NCBI RefSeq assembly: GCF_030651495.1
Contig: NZ_JAUSFI010000167.1
Span: 1 to 37,268 of the forward strand
DNA length: 37,268 bases
From: Undibacterium sp.
GTDB lineage: Bacteria > Pseudomonadota > Gammaproteobacteria > Burkholderiales > Burkholderiaceae_D
Direction: 5' to 3'
Program-made: the position numbers and the translations under genes
The notes under the pieces: model-generated
The model's input: the letters and a program-made list of their open reading frames with translations, nothing else
Databases searched by the model: none
Told to the model about the DNA's origin: nothing
Part shown: positions 33,202 to 37,268 of the stretch, one piece after another
Numbering within the stretch: the first letter of the stretch is position 1
Layout of the letters: every line of letters begins with the position of its first letter

Positions 33202-33287
33202 GTAAAATCCAAGGCTAGCGGGAGCATAAGTGCCATGCACGATAGCGGCTCCCCTACTCGATGGATTAATTCAACAGGAATAACTAT

Positions 33288-34160
33288 ATGACGGAATTGA
33301 TACTGCAAGCACTTTACTCTGGGTTGCTGCAGGGTGGCTCTTACGCGCTGATCGCACTCGGGCTGGCGCTGGTTTTTGGTTCGATGAAAGTGATTAACCT
33401 AGCGCACGGAGAACTGGTGCTATTGTCCGCTTACATCGCTTACACGGTGGAATCCGGGCTGGGATGGAACCCGATTTTTGCGATACCAGTCGCCCTGATC
33501 GTGGTTTGTCTGGCCTCAGTGATGGTTTACTTCGTGGTCGGCCGCATCAAAAAAGATAGAGAGATCAATTCACTGATCCTCACTTACGGCATCGGCGTGA
33601 TTTTGACCAATGCAATTTTGCTGACCTGGAAGGCGGATATTCGTTCCACCGGCTCTAGCTGGTTGCAAGAAGCATTTGTCGTTGGTCCTTTTTACAGCAT
33701 GCGCAGTGAAGTCTTATTCTTCATTGTCAGTCTGGTTCTGATCGGCGGACTATGGTGGTGGCTTTCCCGTAGCTGGTACGGACGTGCCGTACGCGCTGTG
33801 TCCAGCAATCGCGATGCCGCCAAACTCATGGGCATCAATCCAGGATACACCGAGCTGGTGTCATTCATTGTGGCGGGTATTCTTGCCGCCTTTGCCGGTG
33901 TAGCGCTATTTAGTTACGGTGTCATTAGCCCTTCCTATGGCAGTGTGCTCACAGTCAAGGCATTCATCATCACTGTACTGGCGGGTATCGGTTCGATTCC
34001 CGGTGTGTTGATCGGAGCCGTGCTGCTTGGCATTGCTGAAGCACTGACTGTCACGCTGGCGAGTTCGGCGTTGCAGGATTTGGCTGGTATGGGATTATTT
34101 CTCGTTGTTTTGTTCGTCATGCCGAATGGACTTTTCGGCGCTAAAGGGAGACGCGGATGA
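33288..34160 (+). CDS. Branched-chain amino acid-type ABC transporter permease, LivH-like
   Basis: This 290-aa inner-membrane permease has about eight hydrophobic segments. The N-terminal LLQGGSYALIALGLALVFGS is followed by MKVINLAHGE, the hallmark of LivH. A cytoplasmic loop with RAVSSNRDAAKLMGINPGYT contacts the ATPases. The end AGMGLFLVVLFVMPNGLFGAK is also typical. CAGGAA precedes the ATG, and the stop overlaps the next start by 4 bp (ATGA). Confidence 0.93.
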   Translation: MTELILQALYSGLLQGGSYALIALGLALVFGSMKVINLAHGELVLLSAYIAYTVESGLGWNPIFAIPVALIVVCLASVMVYFVVGRIKKDREINSLILTYGIGVILTNAILLTWKADIRSTGSSWLQEAFVVGPFYSMRSEVLFFIVSLVLIGGLWWWLSRSWYGRAVRAVSSNRDAAKLMGINPGYTELVSFIVAGILAAFAGVALFSYGVISPSYGSVLTVKAFIITVLAGIGSIPGVLIGAVLLGIAEALTVTLASSALQDLAGMGLFLVVLFVMPNGLFGAKGRRG

Positions 34161-35110
34161 AACCGAATAAGTCAATCATTGCCGTCTTGCTGGCGGTCTA
34201 CATTGCCGTGCCTTTGGCATTCGGCAGTGATAGTTATCTGATGAGTATGGTGGTCGCTGCCATGGTGATCGGCGGGATAGCCCTATCGTGGGCGCTGCTG
34301 GGTAACTTGGGCGGAATGATCAGCTTCGGCCATGCAGCATTTTTTGGGGTCGGTGCTTATACTTCCGCCATCTTGAGTATGAAGTTAGGCGTTCCGGTCT
34401 TTGTTGCGATCCTGCTTGGTGGCGTCGGGGCGATCGTCGCGGCGTTGGCTATGCTGCCTGTGTTGCGCTTAAGGGGTCCCTATTTTGCCCTGGCGATTCT
34501 GGCCTATGCACATATCTTCCGGATACTGGCGACCGAATGGAATTCGGTTACCGGTGGTTCTGGCGGCTTGTCAAACATTCCACCCTTACCCACATTATTC
34601 GGGTACGACTTCAGCAGCAAGACCGGCAGCTATCTGGTGATACTCACTATTGTTCTGTTGTGTGCCGCGGTCTATCAATATATTCGTCGCAGCCATTACG
34701 GCCTGGCACTGCGTGCGATGCACGAGAGCGAAGATGCTACCCGGGTGGTTGGTGTCAACAGTACCTTGCTGAAGGGTCTCATGTTACTGGTTTCGGCTTT
34801 CATGTGCGGAGTAGTCGGTGCCTTTAATGCGCATTACATCAACTTTCTGGAGCCGGATTACGCCTTTAGCGGCCTGTGGGTGACGATACCCATCGTGGCG
34901 GCGATATTTGGCGGGTATCGCACCATTAGCGGGCCGATTATCGGTGCGGTGGTCGTTTATCTGATTGATCAGTTGATTTTCAAGAGCATCATCCCATCGG
35001 GTCACCAATTAGTGCTGGGTGTACTGTTGGTCATGATGATTGTCTTTAGTCCTGACGGCTTGCTTTCTCTGGTACGCAAGTTAATGAGGAGAAATCATGT
35101 TGCAACTTGA
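34157..35110 (+). CDS. Branched-chain amino acid-type ABC transporter permease, LivM-like
   Basis: This is the second permease subunit (317 aa), with a hydrophobic pattern of about nine to ten segments. The LivM hallmark LGGMISFGHAAFFGVGAYTS is present near residues 51-70. The coupling-loop sequence ALRAMHESEDATRVVGVNST and the C-terminal VLLVMMIVFSPDGLLSLVRK follow. Its 3' end overlaps the ATPase gene by 14 bp, so the genes are translationally coupled. Confidence 0.93.
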   Translation: MKPNKSIIAVLLAVYIAVPLAFGSDSYLMSMVVAAMVIGGIALSWALLGNLGGMISFGHAAFFGVGAYTSAILSMKLGVPVFVAILLGGVGAIVAALAMLPVLRLRGPYFALAILAYAHIFRILATEWNSVTGGSGGLSNIPPLPTLFGYDFSSKTGSYLVILTIVLLCAAVYQYIRRSHYGLALRAMHESEDATRVVGVNSTLLKGLMLLVSAFMCGVVGAFNAHYINFLEPDYAFSGLWVTIPIVAAIFGGYRTISGPIIGAVVVYLIDQLIFKSIIPSGHQLVLGVLLVMMIVFSPDGLLSLVRKLMRRNHVAT

Positions 35111-35810
35111 AAATTTATCGGTGTGTTTCGGCGGCCTTACCGCGGTCAATGCCGTGACGCTTTCTGTCGGGACACACGATGTGGTAGGTCTGGTCGGTCC
35201 CAACGGGGCCGGTAAGACAACATTATTCAATGCCATTTCCGGCTTGGTCCGCCCTACCAGCGGTCGCATTACCTTTGATGAAACAGATGTGCTGGGTGCG
35301 CCGATGTACAAACGCGCACGGATGGGGATCGGTCGTACCTTCCAGATTCCGCAGCCTATGCATGAACTGACGGTAAGGGAAAACCTGATGGTGGCACAGC
35401 GCTTTGGCACCGGCAGCGTTGATCAGAAAAAGATCGATGAAATCCTCGATTTCACCAGTCTTGCCAGCAAGGCCGGGCGTAATGCCTCGACTGATCTTGC
35501 GCTGACTGAATTAAAGGCACTCGAAGTGGCCAAGGCCCTGGCAACCAATCCCAAGTTATTGCTACTTGACGAAGTGCTTGCGGGTCTCGAGACGACAGGC
35601 AAGCGTCACTTCATGAGCATGCTCAAAAATCTGCACGAGAAGTTTTCTGTCGGCATCATCATCATCGAGCACGATATTGAGACCATCAGCAATTTGTGCC
35701 AACGTGTCGTTGTGCTTAACTTCGGCGAACTCATCGCCGATGGCACACCTGACGCAGTTTTCAACGATCCGGCTGTCATTAAAAGCTATACGGGAGGTGC
35801 ACATGCTTGA
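35097..35810 (+). CDS. ABC transporter ATP-binding protein, LivG-like
   Basis: This 237-aa ATPase has Walker A GPNGAGKTT (34-42), the LivG-type GIGRTFQIPQPMHELTVREN, and a Walker B LLLLDEV in place of the usual LLLDEP. The ABC signature is non-canonical: where LivG normally has a glycine-rich LSxGQ, this reads LALTELKALEVAKALAT. The transporter may rely mainly on the intact signature of the partner ATPase. The start overlaps the upstream permease by 14 bp and the stop overlaps the next start by 8 bp. Confidence 0.92.
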   Translation: MLQLENLSVCFGGLTAVNAVTLSVGTHDVVGLVGPNGAGKTTLFNAISGLVRPTSGRITFDETDVLGAPMYKRARMGIGRTFQIPQPMHELTVRENLMVAQRFGTGSVDQKKIDEILDFTSLASKAGRNASTDLALTELKALEVAKALATNPKLLLLDEVLAGLETTGKRHFMSMLKNLHEKFSVGIIIIEHDIETISNLCQRVVVLNFGELIADGTPDAVFNDPAVIKSYTGGAHA

Positions 35811-36504
35811 CGTTTCCAATGTCCGCGCCGGTTATGGCGCAATCAATGTATTGTGGGATGTCTCGCTGACCGTTGCCCGCGGCCAGTTGACGACGATAAT
35901 CGGCCCCAACGGTGCCGGAAAAACCACATTGCTGCGGGCGATCATGGGTTTGCTTCCTGTGTCCCAGGGTGAAGTGAAGCTCAATGGTAAAACCTTGAAC
36001 GGCACGCCAACATGGGAGATGGCAGACGTTTCACTTGCGATGATTCCTGAAGGCCGCATGACATTTCGTGACATGAGTGTCGAAGAAAATCTGATCATGG
36101 GCGCCTTCCCGAAGCAGCATCGGGCGAGCGTTAAGGAAAATATCGAAAAATCCTATCAAATGTTTCCGCGTTTGAGAGAACGGCGCAGCCAGTTGGCCGG
36201 TTCACTGTCCGGCGGCGAAGCGCAGATGCTGGCGATGGCGCGTGGCCTTATGGCCGATCCGCAGCTACTGATTATCGATGAACCTTCACTCGGTCTGGCA
36301 CCGGTAATGGTGAACGAACTGTTCGATATTCTTACCCAGCTAAAAGCGGGCGGCCGGACCATCATCCTGGTTGAACAAAATACGCATAGAGCCGTGGGTG
36401 TGGCGGACCATGTCTATTTAATGCAGAGTGGAAAAGTAGTCCTGTCTCAGCCAGCAGCAGACGTGAGTCTTGATCATTTGCATGATCTTTATTTCGCACG
36501 GTAA
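35803..36504 (+). CDS. ABC transporter ATP-binding protein, LivF-like
   Basis: This second ATPase (233 aa) has an intact Walker A GPNGAGKTT (33-41), signature LSGGEAQMLAMARGL, Walker B LLIIDEPSLGLAP, and the LivF-type segment MIPEGRMTFRDMSVEENLIM. The true start is ATG 35803 (MLDVSNVRAGYG), preceded by GGGAGG. An upstream in-frame extension into the previous gene is rejected. It completes a five-gene Liv-type system. Confidence 0.94.
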   Translation: MLDVSNVRAGYGAINVLWDVSLTVARGQLTTIIGPNGAGKTTLLRAIMGLLPVSQGEVKLNGKTLNGTPTWEMADVSLAMIPEGRMTFRDMSVEENLIMGAFPKQHRASVKENIEKSYQMFPRLRERRSQLAGSLSGGEAQMLAMARGLMADPQLLIIDEPSLGLAPVMVNELFDILTQLKAGGRTIILVEQNTHRAVGVADHVYLMQSGKVVLSQPAADVSLDHLHDLYFAR

Positions 36505-36508
36505 CGCT

Positions 36509-36958
36509 ATGGATACCGTTACTTCGGCTGAAAATAAAACGGAGATGCGCATCGGATTTAAGGACTTACTCGGTCATCAGATTGCGAACTGGCAACCGGA
36601 TCAGGTCACCGTAGAACTTGATATCGGTCCGCAACACCTGAACCTTGCGGGAACGGTACACGGTGGTGTCCTTGCTGCACTGGTGGATATCGCCGGTTCC
36701 CTGTCCGGATTGCATTGCGCAACGGCAGGCAATGTTCGCAGAGCGGTGACCTTATCGCTCAATACCAACTTCACCGGTCAGGCATCATCGGGCCGAATCA
36801 GGGCTGTTGGACGCAAACGTGCGGGCGGTACCAACATCTATTTTTCAAGTGTCGAGATAGCCAATGATCAGGGGCAAATTATCGCTTTGGGAGAAGCGGT
36901 TAATCGCTATCGTAAAGGCAGTGAACACCTGCACGGCGTACCGGCGCAAACGTATTAG
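36509..36958 (+). CDS. Hotdog-fold acyl-CoA thioesterase (PaaI-like)
   Basis: This 149-aa protein belongs to the PaaI/4HBT thioesterase superfamily. The active-site block is TVHGGVLAALVDIAGSLSG, with the HGG motif at 51-53 and the acidic residue Asp60. A second conserved strand is AVTLSLNTNFTGQA. It would hydrolyse acyl-CoA esters, perhaps to free CoA from dead-end intermediates of the neighbouring beta-oxidation operon, as PaaI does in phenylacetate breakdown. The start at 36509 follows the LivF stop by 4 bp, so it is the last gene of the liv operon. Confidence 0.87.
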   Translation: MDTVTSAENKTEMRIGFKDLLGHQIANWQPDQVTVELDIGPQHLNLAGTVHGGVLAALVDIAGSLSGLHCATAGNVRRAVTLSLNTNFTGQASSGRIRAVGRKRAGGTNIYFSSVEIANDQGQIIALGEAVNRYRKGSEHLHGVPAQTY

Positions 36959-37068
36959 CAATTTGCGTGGTCGATGAACCCGTTCGGTGACATCGCACTG
37001 AAACAAGCGATATGCCAGTTTCCCCTCCCAAAAAATAGTCTGAAACAATAAAGCCCTGTAAAAACAGT

Positions 37069-37101
37069 AATGCCGTTCAGTTAAGACTGAACGGCATTTT
37101 T
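37069..37101 (+). terminator. IS-end hairpin acting as intrinsic terminator after the liv operon
   Basis: AATGCCGTTCAGT, loop TAAG, ACTGAACGGCATT forms a perfect 13-bp stem followed by TTTATTT. It lies 110 bp after the last gene of the liv operon and just before the transposase start, so it should end liv transcripts and protect the transposase from read-through. Confidence 0.75.
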
Positions 37102-37126
37102 ATTTAGTGCTTGTAAACGTTACGGC

Positions 37127-37268
37127 ATGCTGTTAACCTTCGTCGCAATGTTCGACGATACCCTTCATTTCCTGGCAAACCACCTTGAGTCGCCTGACTG
37201 GCGCCGACTTGGAGAGCATTTGCCTATCGAGTGGATCGAACAGGCCGTGAAGCGTACCGATGCCACCA
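37127..37268 (+). CDS. IS4-family transposase, N-terminal fragment
   Basis: The frame starts with ATG at 37127 and encodes the same 47 residues as the left fragment (MLLTFVAMFDDTLHF, ending AVKRTDAT) before the window ends. The catalytic domain is not visible. The protein sequence is identical to the left copy apart from the start codon (ATG here, GTG there). Confidence 0.75.
   Translation, partial: MLLTFVAMFDDTLHFLANHLESPDWRRLGEHLPIEWIEQAVKRTDAT

Larger units (their letters stand above)
37068..37268 (+). mobile_element. IS4-family insertion sequence, one end (truncated by window edge)
   Basis: The element begins with TAATGCCGTTCAGTTAAG (37068-37085), one base different from the E. coli IS4 terminal repeat as I recall it. 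It is the inverted counterpart of 1-201, differing at four positions. It starts 109 bp after the thioesterase stop. The rest of the element is beyond the window. Confidence 0.85.

Overview
The window looks like a betaproteobacterial chromosome segment, most likely Burkholderiales and possibly Oxalobacteraceae. The evidence is the gene order rpoH–ftsX–ftsE–ftsY facing rsmD–coaD–ferredoxin, a moderate base composition, and the type of catabolic genes. The genus assignment is inference. No rRNA, tRNA, CRISPR array or phage gene was seen.

Layout: (1) Both ends (about 1-203 and 37066-37268) are near-identical inverted copies of one end of an IS4-family insertion sequence. Each holds the first 47 codons of a transposase reading out of the window. 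(2) 252-5682 is a housekeeping block: heat-shock sigma factor, the FtsEX division ABC system, SRP receptor FtsY, then divergently RsmD, CoaD and a 2[4Fe-4S] ferredoxin. A perfect CIRCE operator lies upstream of rpoH. (3) 5693-8638 holds a GAF-like/GGDEF diguanylate cyclase, a MOSC protein and a small secreted protein of unknown function. (4) 9200-20489 is a complete-looking acyclic terpene (citronellol/geraniol) utilisation cluster on the plus strand: atuE, atuA, an extra acyl-CoA dehydrogenase, atuB, atuC, atuD, atuF and an acyl-CoA synthetase. A TetR regulator (atuR-like) converges on it at 20496-21182. The carboxylase beta subunit has Gly164 where methylcrotonyl-CoA carboxylases have Phe, which points to geranyl-CoA. 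A sigma70-like promoter overlapped by palindromes precedes atuE. A pair of structured imperfect repeats flanks the cluster. (5) 21561-30394 is a seven-gene minus-strand beta-oxidation operon. In transcription order it encodes a FadB-like fusion, a thiolase, two acyl-CoA dehydrogenase subunits that look like a heteromeric pair, an enoyl-CoA hydratase/isomerase, a class III CoA-transferase and a nitronate monooxygenase-type flavoprotein. It resembles the pimelate (pim) operon but has a CoA-transferase instead of a ligase. (6) 30699-36958 holds a LysR regulator divergent from a livKHMGF-type ABC uptake operon that ends in a hotdog thioesterase.

Working model: the Atu enzymes turn citronellyl/geranyl-CoA, by carboxylation and hydration, into a branched hydroxyglutaryl-CoA. 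No HMG-CoA lyase or Liu genes are present, so the lyase and leucine-type tail reactions must be encoded elsewhere. The second module imports an unknown acid through the Liv transporter, activates it by CoA transfer and degrades it by beta-oxidation. Its substrate is not known. A dicarboxylic or ring-derived (perhaps terpenoid or alicyclic) acid is the best guess.
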